Source: Phycisphaerae bacterium
GTDB lineage: Bacteria; Planctomycetota; Phycisphaerae; JAAYCJ01
Direction of reading: 5' to 3'
NCBI GenBank assembly: GCA_012729815.1
Contig: JAAYCJ010000300.1
Location: 1 to 62,580 of the forward strand
Length of the DNA: 62,580 bases
Shown: positions 8,125 through 16,468 of the stretch, in pieces
Layout of the letters: each line of letters starts with the position of its first letter
Numbering within the stretch: position 1 is the stretch's first letter
The notes under the pieces: generated by a model
Database searches by the model: none
Told to the model about the DNA's origin: nothing
Seen by the model: only the letters and a program-made list of their open reading frames with translations
Translations under genes and position numbers: made by a program

Positions 8125-9690
8125 TCAGCGGGTTGCCGCTCGGACGTCATTGCCGAGGTATTCGAACAGCGTGATCGTTCCCCACCGCCGGACCGGGCGG
8201 TAGGCCTCCATACTGGCGCCCAGAAACGTCGGCGGCAGCGAACTGTCTCCCGCCAGGACATAGCGAACGGCGCCGTCGGCGACCATCTCGCGGAATTGCG
8301 CATAGTCCACCACCCCTCGTTCGTAGACGATCGTGCACAGGTCGAGCTGCGGCGCGACGCAGACGTCCGGGAGCAGCACCAAGCCGCCGACGTCCAAACA
8401 GAGCACCCGCCACTCCGGATGGCCGGCCAGGCGTTGACGGATCCACTCGACGGCTGGAAGTCGCGCTTCGTAGCGCAACGGCGCGGCGACGGTCAGGGAA
8501 CCGGGCGCCGTGACGGCGATGACCCGTCGGCCGCCCAGCAGCATGGCCGAGGCCGGCAATGACAGGAGCAGGTACAACGGCACGATGTTGGTCGCCATCA
8601 ACCAGGCGCGGTTGCGTCGGCCGGCTCGTCTCGCGGCGTTCCACCAGAGGCCGACGACGAAAGCCCCGACGATCAGAAACAGGTTGTAGTAGTTTTCCGC
8701 CGAACCGAGCTTTAGCGCGGTAAGGGACGCAAACGCCAGCAGTACGACCAGGCTGACGGCCAGCACGGCGTCGTCTCGACGGCGTCTCGGTTTGAGCCAC
8801 ACCAGGGCCGACCAGAGGATCAGGGCGATGGGGAACGCGTGGGCAGAAAGCACCGGCCCGTAGCAGTGCTTGATCGCCTTGGCGAGGTCGACACCGTTGT
8901 CCAGACCGTCGATCGCGTTGGCTTTCACCTCGCCACCGAGGAATGTTGTGGTCAGGTGCCACGCGATGCCGGCGATGATGAGCGTGGTTATGACCGCGGT
9001 GGCAAGCAACCGCCACCGCCGAAGCCAGAGGATGGACGCGAAGAGGATCATCGTGGCCTGCACCCCGTTCTGCTTGGCGGCGAGGGCCAAGACGGCTGCC
9101 ACCGCCGCCGCCACCGCCCATGCGTGGGCGGTCCGGTCGCCAGCGGTGGCCATAGCGAGTGTCGCCCCGATGGACGCGAGGATGAGCAGATCGGTCAAGG
9201 CGTCGGGCCGGGCCAGGAAGTACCACGGGGCGGAGACGACCACGGCGAACGCGCAGACAGCCAGGGCGGGCCCTGCAGGCATGCGCAGCCGCATCATCGT
9301 CCACAGAAGGGCGACAAGGGCCAAGCCACAGATCAGGGACACGCATCGTGCAACCGCGGCGACCGTCGAACCATCCAGTGGCGAGACGTCCAGTATCCGC
9401 AGGACTCCGGCGGTCAGGACGTAATAGAGCGGTGAGTATTGCGTCATGTCGAAGGGCGGCGCGTCCGGTGGCGTGTAGATCGGCTGGCCCATCGACAGCG
9501 TCTGGACGGTGTGGATCACGTTGTGTTCGACGCCCTGGATGTAAATCAGACCGCTAAAGGCCAGATAGACTCCGATGGCCAGAACGGCCGCCGCGGCGGT
9601 CAGCGCCGCGGCGAGTCCGAGGGTCGGTATGGACTTCGGCCACTGGAGGGACAGCGGGAGGCTGGAACATTGATCGGCAAACGTCCGCAA
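8125..9690 (-). CDS. Membrane glycosyltransferase, GT39/ArnT-like
   Basis: A 521-residue integral membrane protein with roughly 10-11 transmembrane segments and a soluble C-terminal domain. The first loop holds the PLYYVLT segment (QYSPLYYVLTAGVLRIL), the position where GT39/GT83 enzymes carry the metal and lipid-phosphate binding region. A second hint is WYFLARPDALTDLL. Such enzymes move a sugar from a polyprenyl-phosphate carrier to a lipid, protein or glycan outside the cytoplasmic membrane. TTG start with AGGGGTG upstream. It is the last gene of a three-gene operon, 16 bp after the GT2 gene, which could make the lipid-linked donor. Confidence 0.7.
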   Translation of the reverse strand: MRTFADQCSSLPLSLQWPKSIPTLGLAAALTAAAAVLAIGVYLAFSGLIYIQGVEHNVIHTVQTLSMGQPIYTPPDAPPFDMTQYSPLYYVLTAGVLRILDVSPLDGSTVAAVARCVSLICGLALVALLWTMMRLRMPAGPALAVCAFAVVVSAPWYFLARPDALTDLLILASIGATLAMATAGDRTAHAWAVAAAVAAVLALAAKQNGVQATMILFASILWLRRWRLLATAVITTLIIAGIAWHLTTTFLGGEVKANAIDGLDNGVDLAKAIKHCYGPVLSAHAFPIALILWSALVWLKPRRRRDDAVLAVSLVVLLAFASLTALKLGSAENYYNLFLIVGAFVVGLWWNAARRAGRRNRAWLMATNIVPLYLLLSLPASAMLLGGRRVIAVTAPGSLTVAAPLRYEARLPAVEWIRQRLAGHPEWRVLCLDVGGLVLLPDVCVAPQLDLCTIVYERGVVDYAQFREMVADGAVRYVLAGDSSLPPTFLGASMEAYRPVRRWGTITLFEYLGNDVRAATR

Positions 9691-9706
9691 CGGTCACACC
9701 CCTGGC

Positions 9707-10834
9707 TCATCCGGTTGCTGCTTCGGCTGCGGCTGCGGCGTGGACCGTGCAGAGTGATCCCGGTTCAACCGCATAATCCTTTCCCATACCAGGACCATCG
9801 GCTCCAGTTTTCCACCGGCTCTCCAAGCCCTCCATGGCGAAGACCCGCAGCGGTTGGGTGAACAGGTGGAAATCCCGCGCGGGCAGAAAGCCCATACGGT
9901 TCTGATTGTGCAGCATCAGAAATACCGCCGCTCCGGCCATGCCCAGCGTCTGGAACAGCAGCACCGCGGTCAGCCCGAACGCGGCGGTTGCCCAACCGGC
10001 GATGGCCAGGTCGGTAAAGAGGCGAATGCCGACGACCGCGCACGCCGCGACGACCATCAACGCCGCTGCCGCTCCGCAGGCGACGAGCAGGCGAACACCC
10101 ACGATGGGCGCGTAGACCGACATCGCGCTCATCCCGTGGATCAGCAGCGAGACGAAGTTCATCTTCGACCGCCCCGAGAGCCGGTTGCCGCGGCGGGTGG
10201 GAATGGTGTCATAGGGGAGTCTCGCCATCACCACGCCGGCGGCGAAGTGGTTCCATATCTCGGAGACGACGACCACCCGGTCCAGCAGCGGCGAGGGAAT
10301 GACGCTGAAGTTGCCGAAGTCCTGCCAGCAGCCGGTCAGCAGGCGATGGCTCCACTTGTAGCACCAGTAGCAGAAGCGAAAGAACGGACCCTCGGATCGC
10401 CGCACGCGCTGGGCGAAGACGATCTGGCGTCGGTTGCGGCGATGAAGCGCCTCGATCAGTCGCGGCACGTCGGTCGGCTGGTCTTCGCCGTCGGCGTCCA
10501 TGACCAGCACGTCGCGGTTCGGGAAGTTCTTCTGGACGTAGGCCAATCCAATCGCGATGGCCCGCTGGTGGCCGAGGTTGCGCCGCAGCGGCAGGATCAT
10601 GATCCGCCGCAGCGCCTTGAGTTGGATCGGAGGAAAACCGAGCGGCGCCGGTTGGCACGACGCGTCATCCACGACCAGCACGTCCGCTTCGATGCCGGGT
10701 TCGGCCAGCGCCTCGTCCAACTGGACGATAAGGCGGCCTGCCGCCTGCCAGTCGTTGAACACCGGCATGAGGATCACCAGCCGGCTGTCGGTGGGAACAT
10801 CCCAATCCGCGTGTTCCAGGGCTTTGGAAATCAT
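9707..10834 (-). CDS. GT2-family glycosyltransferase with C-terminal membrane segments
   Basis: A 375-residue GT2 protein of the DPM1/GtrB type. The GT-A domain begins LVILMPVFNDWQAA at about residue 18, with VLVVDDASC (first Asp pair), NLGHQRAIAIGLAYV and the metal-binding VLVMDADGEDQP. Two or three transmembrane helices follow at about 235-325 (VGVRLLVACGAAAALMVVAACA, AVLLFQTLGMAGAAVFLML). These enzymes usually transfer a sugar from a nucleotide donor to polyprenyl phosphate, giving the donor for GT39-like enzymes such as its downstream neighbour. The gene starts 12 bp after the radical SAM gene, with GAGGAA upstream of ATG. Confidence 0.85.
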   Translation of the reverse strand: MISKALEHADWDVPTDSRLVILMPVFNDWQAAGRLIVQLDEALAEPGIEADVLVVDDASCQPAPLGFPPIQLKALRRIMILPLRRNLGHQRAIAIGLAYVQKNFPNRDVLVMDADGEDQPTDVPRLIEALHRRNRRQIVFAQRVRRSEGPFFRFCYWCYKWSHRLLTGCWQDFGNFSVIPSPLLDRVVVVSEIWNHFAAGVVMARLPYDTIPTRRGNRLSGRSKMNFVSLLIHGMSAMSVYAPIVGVRLLVACGAAAALMVVAACAVVGIRLFTDLAIAGWATAAFGLTAVLLFQTLGMAGAAVFLMLHNQNRMGFLPARDFHLFTQPLRVFAMEGLESRWKTGADGPGMGKDYAVEPGSLCTVHAAAAAEAATG

Positions 10835-10846
10835 GGCGTGATTCCT

Positions 10847-12295
10847 CTATCCGGCTTTGACCGCCGCATCCGGGCGATGCAGCGTGTTGGCGATCAGCGT
10901 CTTCGCTCCGCTGGCCATGGTCATCAGATCTTCCAGGCCGCGGACCGACATGATCCGTCGAAGCAGCGTTTTCGGCCGGAAGTAGTATTGCTGATAGGCG
11001 CTGCGGTGGAGGGCCAGAAGCTCGCTCTCGGTCATACCGTCCGGCACGTAGATCGGACGATCCAGGAAGTTGAATTCCGGAAGGACCTGGCGCTTCCAGT
11101 AGTCGGGATCGAATTGCCCGCTCTGTTGGGCGCGGCGGTAGTCGAGCGAACCCGGCAGGGGGACGAACAGCGTGAACGACGCCAGTTCGACGTCGAGCTT
11201 CTTGGCGAAGGCGATCGTCCTGCGGACGTGGTCGGCGGTTTCGCCCGGCAGGCCCAGCATGAAGTACCCGCGGATTCGGATGCCCGCCTCTTTGGTCATG
11301 CGCACCACGTCGACCATCTGTTCGATCGTGGTATGCTTGCGAACCCGGTCGAGGATCTCCTGTGAGCCGCTCTCGAAGCCGTACGCGATGTACGTGCAGC
11401 CGGCGTCGCGCAGCGCCTGCAGGACCTCGCGCGTGATGCAGTCGACGCGGGCTTCGACCGACCAGGAGTGATCGAACCCTCGGGATCGAAGACGGTCGCA
11501 CGTCTCGATGGCCACCTCCGGATCGGCTGGGAAGTTGTCATCCCAGACGGCTACGTCACGCGCCCCGTAGCGGTCGCGGAGTTCGAAGAATTCATCGACG
11601 ATCCGCCCGGGCCCAAAGTAGCGGACGCGGGTGCCGAAGGTCACGCGCGAGCAGAAGGTGCACAGGCCCGGGCAACCGCGGCTGGCGAGCATGGAGTGCG
11701 ACGGCTGATGGCTCGAGCGCGCGATGCTGGTGTGATACCGGTCCATGGGCAGCAGGTCTCGGGCCGGCAAATCGAGTTGGTCCAGCGGGTGGATAAGCTC
11801 ACGGCGGCCGGTGGCGACCGTCCGGTCGCCCGACCGATACGCGATGCCCTTGACTCCGGGCAGGTTCGGCCGGCCGGTCGCCAGCTCCTCGACGAGCTGG
11901 CACATCGTCAGTTCACCCTCGCCCACCACGGCGACGTCGGCCCCGCAGGCCAGCAGCGAGTCCGGCAAAGCCGTCACGTGAGGGCCGCCGACCACGATCG
12001 GGGCGGAGCACCCGCTCGCTTTGATCGCCCCGATCAGCTCGATGGCGCGGATGGCGTAGGCGCTGACCACGGACATGCCGATCACGTCGAAGCGTTTGGC
12101 CTCCTCGCACAGCGTCTCGACGGGCTGAGGGTCGGCAATCCCGTCGATGATCCGGCACCGGTGGCCGGCCCGTCGCAGATGGGCGGCGATGTAGGCCAGC
12201 CCGAGGGGGGGAATCAGGCTGGCGGAACTGCCCGATCCGCGGACGAATAGTTCTTTCGGCGTCAGTGGCGGGACCATCAGCAGTACGTTAGCCAT
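10847..12295 (-). CDS. B12-binding domain radical SAM protein
   Basis: A 482-residue protein. Residues 1-150 form a cobalamin-binding Rossmann domain (PPLGLAYIAAHLRRAGH, DVIGMSVVSAYAIRAIELI, VVGGPHVTALPDSLL, VVGEGE). The radical SAM motif CPGLCTFC (C-X3-C-X2-C) is at about residues 208-215, and YIAYGFESGSQEILDRVRK marks the barrel. This BchE/HpnJ-like class methylates or rearranges lipids, sugars or tetrapyrroles. The C-terminal helix-rich part is family specific. A GGAGG ribosome site lies 5-6 nt before the ATG. First gene of an operon with two lipid-sugar transferases, so the substrate may be a lipid carrier, a hopanoid or a lipid-linked sugar. Confidence 0.88.
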   Translation of the reverse strand: MANVLLMVPPLTPKELFVRGSGSSASLIPPLGLAYIAAHLRRAGHRCRIIDGIADPQPVETLCEEAKRFDVIGMSVVSAYAIRAIELIGAIKASGCSAPIVVGGPHVTALPDSLLACGADVAVVGEGELTMCQLVEELATGRPNLPGVKGIAYRSGDRTVATGRRELIHPLDQLDLPARDLLPMDRYHTSIARSSHQPSHSMLASRGCPGLCTFCSRVTFGTRVRYFGPGRIVDEFFELRDRYGARDVAVWDDNFPADPEVAIETCDRLRSRGFDHSWSVEARVDCITREVLQALRDAGCTYIAYGFESGSQEILDRVRKHTTIEQMVDVVRMTKEAGIRIRGYFMLGLPGETADHVRRTIAFAKKLDVELASFTLFVPLPGSLDYRRAQQSGQFDPDYWKRQVLPEFNFLDRPIYVPDGMTESELLALHRSAYQQYYFRPKTLLRRIMSVRGLEDLMTMASGAKTLIANTLHRPDAAVKAG

Positions 12296-12482
12296 TGACG
12301 CCTCCGCATTCTGTAGTTATCGGACGTAATAGTCATGTGAACATTCCCATTATCGTCAGACTCGGGAGGCACGCTTGAGACTTTGCTGCCCTCCCTCCGG
12401 TCGGCTGGAGGTTCGAAGTCCGCCGCCGTCGTGGAGGTTCGGGCGAATACTGGACGAAACCGGTCTATGGCCGGAAACATCC

Positions 12483-12495
12483 GATTGTGACAATC
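12483..12495. promoter_or_regulatory. 13-bp palindrome upstream of AraC gene
   Basis: GATTGT-G-ACAATC is a perfect odd-centred palindrome about 50 bp before the AraC start. A near match (ACTGTCACAAT, one difference in the 11-bp core) occurs at 15313-15323 before the GntR-type gene of cassette 2. Candidate operator. Confidence 0.5.
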
Positions 12496-12499
12496 CAGC

Positions 12500-12515
12500 G
12501 TATACGGTAGCATAC
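12500..12515. promoter_or_regulatory. Imperfect inverted repeat upstream of AraC gene
   Basis: GTATACGGTAGCATAC has arms GTAT-x-C and G-x-ATAC. It is 5 bp from the palindrome at 12483-12495 and about 30 bp before the AraC start, so it may be a second operator half or an activator site. Confidence 0.4.
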
Positions 12516-12545
12516 AGATGTTGTGGATTGCATGCGTGGAGTCAG

Positions 12546-13439
12546 ATGGAGATGGATAAAGACTGCGCTGCTGTGGAAAACGTCATTGCCCTGGCGGAAC
12601 GGTCCGCGGCGCTGCCGCTGGTGTATGTGGGAACCGGCAGCGGCTGGGCGACCGCCCCGGCGCCGTACCTGGAACTCGTCTACATGTTCGAGGGCGAGTG
12701 TTCGGCGCTGCGGATGGGGCCGGAAGTCTTCGCGTTTCCGAATGGGCATGTGGGGCTGCTGAGCGTGCATCACGGCAACTACGCGGTCGGCCCGCAGCGG
12801 TTTCGCGGATGGTGCGTGTTTCTGGACGTCGCGGAATCGCCGGAGTTCGCGGGCTGCCGGGAGACGCCGCTATTTGGCACCTGGCCGGTCGAGCATCCGC
12901 AGCGGATGGTGGCGGCGTTCGAGCACCTGGCGACGGAGTGCGGGCGCAGCGGGCGGGTCTCGCCGGGCTATCCGCCGCGGGCGGAGTTCGCCGGCGGGCG
13001 AGGTCGGAACGCGGACCGGCCGGCGGAAGTGTTTATGAAGGCAGCGTTCCTGCACCTAACCGCGTGCGTGCTCGAGGAGGCCGGCGGACCTTCGTCGCAC
13101 GCCCCGTTGCCGGAGGCGGTGCGCGAGGCGATGCGGTTCGTCGAGCTCAACTATCGCAGGCCGGACGTGGACCTGGCCCGGATCGCCCGGGCGGTGCATC
13201 TGAGCCCGGACCATCTTGGACGGCTCTACCGGAAAGCGACGGGCCGGTCGCCCGTGCGCTATCTGCGGCAGGTGCGGATAGACCGGAGCTGCTTCCTGCT
13301 GCGGCAGACCACAACGCGGATCGAGGCGATCGCGCGGGAGGTTGGCTTCGAGGACCCGTATCATTTCTCGCGGGTCTTTCGGGCCGAACGGGGAATTTGC
13401 CCGCGCGAGTACCGCCGGCGCGAGAGCGGCCGCGAATAG
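12546..13439 (+). CDS. AraC-family transcriptional regulator
   Basis: About 297 residues. Residues 1-180 resemble an AraC cupin-type sensor (APAPYLELVYMFEGE, HHGNYAVGPQRFRGWCVFLDV). The last 105 residues carry two helix-turn-helices: RRPDVDLARIARAVHLSPDHLGRLYRKATGRSPVRYLRQVRIDRS, then TRIEAIAREVGFEDPYHFSRVFRAERGICPREYRR, the AraC signature. I chose ATG 12546 over 12375 because it has TGGAG just upstream and because two palindromic sites lie in between, as expected for an operator region. It is convergent with the putative glycosidase at 13452-15140, the likeliest target, but its own sites could equally mean autoregulation. Confidence 0.9.
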   Translation: MEMDKDCAAVENVIALAERSAALPLVYVGTGSGWATAPAPYLELVYMFEGECSALRMGPEVFAFPNGHVGLLSVHHGNYAVGPQRFRGWCVFLDVAESPEFAGCRETPLFGTWPVEHPQRMVAAFEHLATECGRSGRVSPGYPPRAEFAGGRGRNADRPAEVFMKAAFLHLTACVLEEAGGPSSHAPLPEAVREAMRFVELNYRRPDVDLARIARAVHLSPDHLGRLYRKATGRSPVRYLRQVRIDRSCFLLRQTTTRIEAIAREVGFEDPYHFSRVFRAERGICPREYRRRESGRE

Positions 13440-13451
13440 TCGGCGGATCGG

Positions 13452-15140
13452 CTACCGCGATTCGGCGAATTCGCGCAGGGCCTTCTCGACCGGCTCCATC
13501 TCCAAGCGGCACGTGCCGTCCGGCTGATAGCGCAGGTACGTACAGGTCTCATAGAACACGAACGCGCAGAACCGTTCGTCGTCGCGGACGCGGCGAAGCT
13601 CGCCGGCCAGATCGTTCCAGTGGACGTAGCGGTTGACCGTCAGCGGAATATTGCGGCTGCGGCAGCGGTCGATGATTTCTCTGGTGACGTCATCGTTGTA
13701 GAGGCACTCGAAGGGGCAGGAGAAGAAGCGTGGAATGGCCTCATCCAGCAGGCCTTCGTCGATCCATCGCCGCCACTGGAAGTCAAGGTTGAACGGGTAG
13801 GCCAGCCATCGTCCGGCGGGCGGGTTCGGCCGGAGAAAATCGACCTGGAAGTTGATCCGCATCCGCTTGCCCGCAGCGGCGAGTTTGGCCTTGGCCTTTC
13901 GGTAGAATTCGGTCCACGCATCGCCGCGGACGGCCGCGACGGCGGCCGGTGAGATCCCGCCGCGACGCCGGCATTCGGCCAGAACCACGTCATTGTAGCC
14001 GTAGTCGTGCGGGAAGTCGGTGTGGGTGCTGTGGTTCTCATCCCGAAAATCGACGCCGTCAACCCCGGCGGCGATGATCTCGTCGAGGCATCGGAGCCAG
14101 AACTCCTGAACGGCGGGCTCGGTCTCGCACAGGGCGCCGGGCAGGTAGTCGTTGCGCCCGCGGGCGAAGGCGATCAGGCCCGTCTTGCCCGAGGCGTTCG
14201 AGACATCGAGGGTGATGGTTCTCCGGCCGTAGCCATGGTCGAATCCCAAACCCCAGTTGCGGAAATCGGATTCCTCCGAGAAGTAGATGGCGTGGCCGGG
14301 GGCGAAGACGCAGGGGATCTCGCCGCCGTCGGCGTCCAGCGGCCGGAGGATGTCGTCGCCGCTGTTGGTGAAATCGCCCGTCTCGTCCTCGAAGTCCGTG
14401 GTGACCAGGATGTACTTGTCGGTCAGCGAGAAACCCGAAAGCGTCAGCACGCGGACCGGATCGCCCTTCCGCGTGAGGACATTATTCTGGATGTCCACCA
14501 CCTCGTGCGACGACGGTTCGACGCTCTCCTGGAGGTCGAATTTGACGCGGAGCGGCTTGTACCGGTAGTTGTCCGGGCTGGTCCAGATCTGCAGATGCTC
14601 AGCGGTGATGCGGGTTGGAGTGTCGTCCTTCTTGATCAGTCGGATGGCGCAGACCGGTCGGGTCGCCACGTTGGCGGGCAGATCGTCGGTGCGGCGTTTG
14701 ATCCGCAGGTGGGGATTCTGCACGACGAAGGGATCGAACCAGCAGAGTCGGCCGCCGATCTGGTCGACCAGGCCGAATTCCGCCGCCTCGGGCGAACCTT
14801 CGGGCAGGGCTGCGGCTGGGCCGGTCTCGTAGGGCTTGTAGTAGGCGTAGATCTCCAAGCCGTGGCGATGGGCGGCTTCGGCGGCGACCTTCAGCGGATT
14901 GCCCAATCCCTGATAGGTCCGAGTGATGTTGTGCCAGTCCGCAAAGGGTCCCCCCGTCTTGCCGGGTCCGCGATAGCCCCCGCGTGCGTCGGCATAGTAG
15001 CCCCAACTGACCCGCCGGATGCCACGCGCCTTGAGCAAAGCCATCATCGAGTCGAGATGAGCGGCGGTGAGGGGAAACGGTGTGACGATCGCGTCGTCCA
15101 GGAAATCCACCAACGCTTCCAGTCGAAAATCGCGGGACAT
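13452..15140 (-). CDS. Putative TIM-barrel glycoside hydrolase, family not recognised
   Basis: A 562-residue protein without a signal peptide. I do not recognise a specific family. The pattern suggests a barrel with a beta-rich insertion. The N-terminal part has LLKARGIRRVSWGYYADARGG and HRHGLEIYAYYKPYET, typical of GHL10-type sugar-binding barrels. A beta-sandwich-like stretch occupies about residues 155-330. Barrel features return with DEIIAAGVDGVDFRDENHSTH, a possible catalytic DENH, and MRINFQVDFLRPNP. The gene is flanked by the AraC gene (convergent, 12 bp between stops) and the GntR-type gene (divergent), so at least one of these probably controls it. Activity and substrate are unknown. 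Confidence 0.65.
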   Translation of the reverse strand: MSRDFRLEALVDFLDDAIVTPFPLTAAHLDSMMALLKARGIRRVSWGYYADARGGYRGPGKTGGPFADWHNITRTYQGLGNPLKVAAEAAHRHGLEIYAYYKPYETGPAAALPEGSPEAAEFGLVDQIGGRLCWFDPFVVQNPHLRIKRRTDDLPANVATRPVCAIRLIKKDDTPTRITAEHLQIWTSPDNYRYKPLRVKFDLQESVEPSSHEVVDIQNNVLTRKGDPVRVLTLSGFSLTDKYILVTTDFEDETGDFTNSGDDILRPLDADGGEIPCVFAPGHAIYFSEESDFRNWGLGFDHGYGRRTITLDVSNASGKTGLIAFARGRNDYLPGALCETEPAVQEFWLRCLDEIIAAGVDGVDFRDENHSTHTDFPHDYGYNDVVLAECRRRGGISPAAVAAVRGDAWTEFYRKAKAKLAAAGKRMRINFQVDFLRPNPPAGRWLAYPFNLDFQWRRWIDEGLLDEAIPRFFSCPFECLYNDDVTREIIDRCRSRNIPLTVNRYVHWNDLAGELRRVRDDERFCAFVFYETCTYLRYQPDGTCRLEMEPVEKALREFAESR

Positions 15141-15312
15141 GATCGCGGTCCTTTCATTCGGCGGGCATCATCGCCGCAGCCGGCGCGGAATGATTATGAT
15201 TGAGCAATCTGCCGTTGGCAACCGTCTTTCCCGCGGAATTCACTCTTTCTAAGTCTTTGTTTACTAACGCATTAAGGCAATTACCGGCTGGGACTTGCAT
15301 TTTTGGGGGCTG

Positions 15313-15323
15313 ACTGTCACAAT
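15313..15323. promoter_or_regulatory. Operator-like site upstream of cassette 2 regulator
   Basis: ACTGTCACAAT matches ATTGT(G/C)ACAAT, the core of the palindrome before the AraC gene, with one mismatch. It lies about 32 bp before ATG 15355 in the region shared by the divergent glycosidase-like gene. Confidence 0.4.
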
Positions 15324-15354
15324 AAATACAATTCTGATACAGGAGCGATGCGGG

Positions 15355-16446
15355 ATGCTGACGACATCCGGAGATCGAACGGCGGCGCTGCGGCGGTATG
15401 TCCAGCGGCGTCTGGTGGGGCTGCGGGAGGGTGAGGCGCTGCCCTCGGTGCGGTCGATCATGCGAGTGTGCGGGGCCAGCCAGGCCAAGGTGGACCAGAT
15501 ACTCGGGGAATTCAGCGCCGCCGGCTTGATCGAGCGGGTGCCGCGGCGCGGGCTCTTCAAGAGCGGCAAGGCCGGGACGACGTTGCCCTCGCCGGTGATC
15601 GACCTGATCTACTGCGGTGTGCCGGAGGGCCGGGCGCTGCGCGAGGTCAGCTTCCATTCGGAACTCGTGGACCGGCTGGCCCGTCGGGCGACCCAGCGGG
15701 GCCAGGCCATCCGCGTGCATGAATTTCACATCGGCAGTTCCTACGAGGGTCTCGGCGAGTTGTCTGGCCGGCCGGAGATGATGTGCTGCATCATCGTGGG
15801 CGAAAATCATCCGGAGATCGTCCGGGCGGCTGAGACGCACCACGTGGCGTGGGTGAGCCTGTTTCCCGAGCGGAGCCTGACCGGCCGCCAGACGATCCTG
15901 ATCGACGCCGAAGCCGTGGTGCGGCTGCAGTTGGAGCACCTCTGGTCGTTGGGCCACGAGCGGATCGCGTATTTGCACGTGGTGGACGAGCGGGTGATGC
16001 ACCGGGACCACGTGCTGCGGCGTGAGGCGTTCTACAAGTTGATGGCCGAGCGGGGACTGACGGTGCGCGACGGCTGGGTGGCCTACGGCGACTACTTCGA
16101 GACGCCGTTCAAGCGGGCTTTCGCGGCGGTGCTGGACGGCGAGGACCAGCCGACCGCGGCAATCGTTTCCGACCCGCATCTGCCGTGGGCCTACGCGGTG
16201 CTCCGCGAGCGTGGCCTGGCGGCCGGTCGGGATTTCTCACTGGTGGGCACCGACGATCTGGCGTTGGCCGGCCATATCGATCCGCCCGCGACCACCGTGC
16301 GGGTCTGCCGCACCAAAGCCGTCGAGATGGCGATGGAAATGCTCGACGAGGTGGCCGCCGGAACGGCGATCGATGAGCCGCGCTACCTGCCGGTGGAACT
16401 GGTGATCAGAGGATCGACGGGGGAGTTGTTGATTGCCGATTGCTGA
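15355..16446 (+). CDS. GntR-type regulator with LacI-like sensor domain (cassette 2)
   Basis: About 363 residues. An N-terminal GntR-like winged helix (RTAALRRYVQRRL, LPSVRSIMRVCGASQAKVDQILGEFSAAGLIERVPRRGLF) is joined to a LacI-type sensor: IDLIYCGVPEG, LEHLWSLGHERIAYLHVVDERVMHRDHVLRREAFYKLMAERGL, then FSLVGTDDLALAGHIDPPATTVRVC. ATG 15355 has AGGAG 9 nt upstream. The gene diverges from the putative glycosidase at 15140 and its last codons lie inside the 35-bp heptamer repeat. It starts an operon with a pseudopilin and an agarase-like enzyme. It is a paralogue in layout, not a close copy, of the regulators at 1276 and 42637. Confidence 0.88.
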   Translation: MLTTSGDRTAALRRYVQRRLVGLREGEALPSVRSIMRVCGASQAKVDQILGEFSAAGLIERVPRRGLFKSGKAGTTLPSPVIDLIYCGVPEGRALREVSFHSELVDRLARRATQRGQAIRVHEFHIGSSYEGLGELSGRPEMMCCIIVGENHPEIVRAAETHHVAWVSLFPERSLTGRQTILIDAEAVVRLQLEHLWSLGHERIAYLHVVDERVMHRDHVLRREAFYKLMAERGLTVRDGWVAYGDYFETPFKRAFAAVLDGEDQPTAAIVSDPHLPWAYAVLRERGLAAGRDFSLVGTDDLALAGHIDPPATTVRVCRTKAVEMAMEMLDEVAAGTAIDEPRYLPVELVIRGSTGELLIADC

Positions 16447-16462
16447 TTGCTGATTTGGGAAA
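16428..16462 (+). repeat. 35-bp heptamer-rich repeat, copy B
   Basis: GATTGCC/GATTGCT units ending TTTGGGAAA, 34 of 35 identical to 2388-2422. Here it overlaps the end of the regulator gene, encoding its last residues (LLIADC) and stop, and its purine-rich end lies 6 nt before the pseudopilin ATG, where it could serve as a weak ribosome site. Confidence 0.85.
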
Positions 16463-16468
16463 ACGGAC

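Noticed and set aside
12375-12545. The longer N-terminus for the AraC gene (ATG 12375)
   Set aside because: It would translate through two palindromic sites and lacks a ribosome site; ATG 12546 is better supported.
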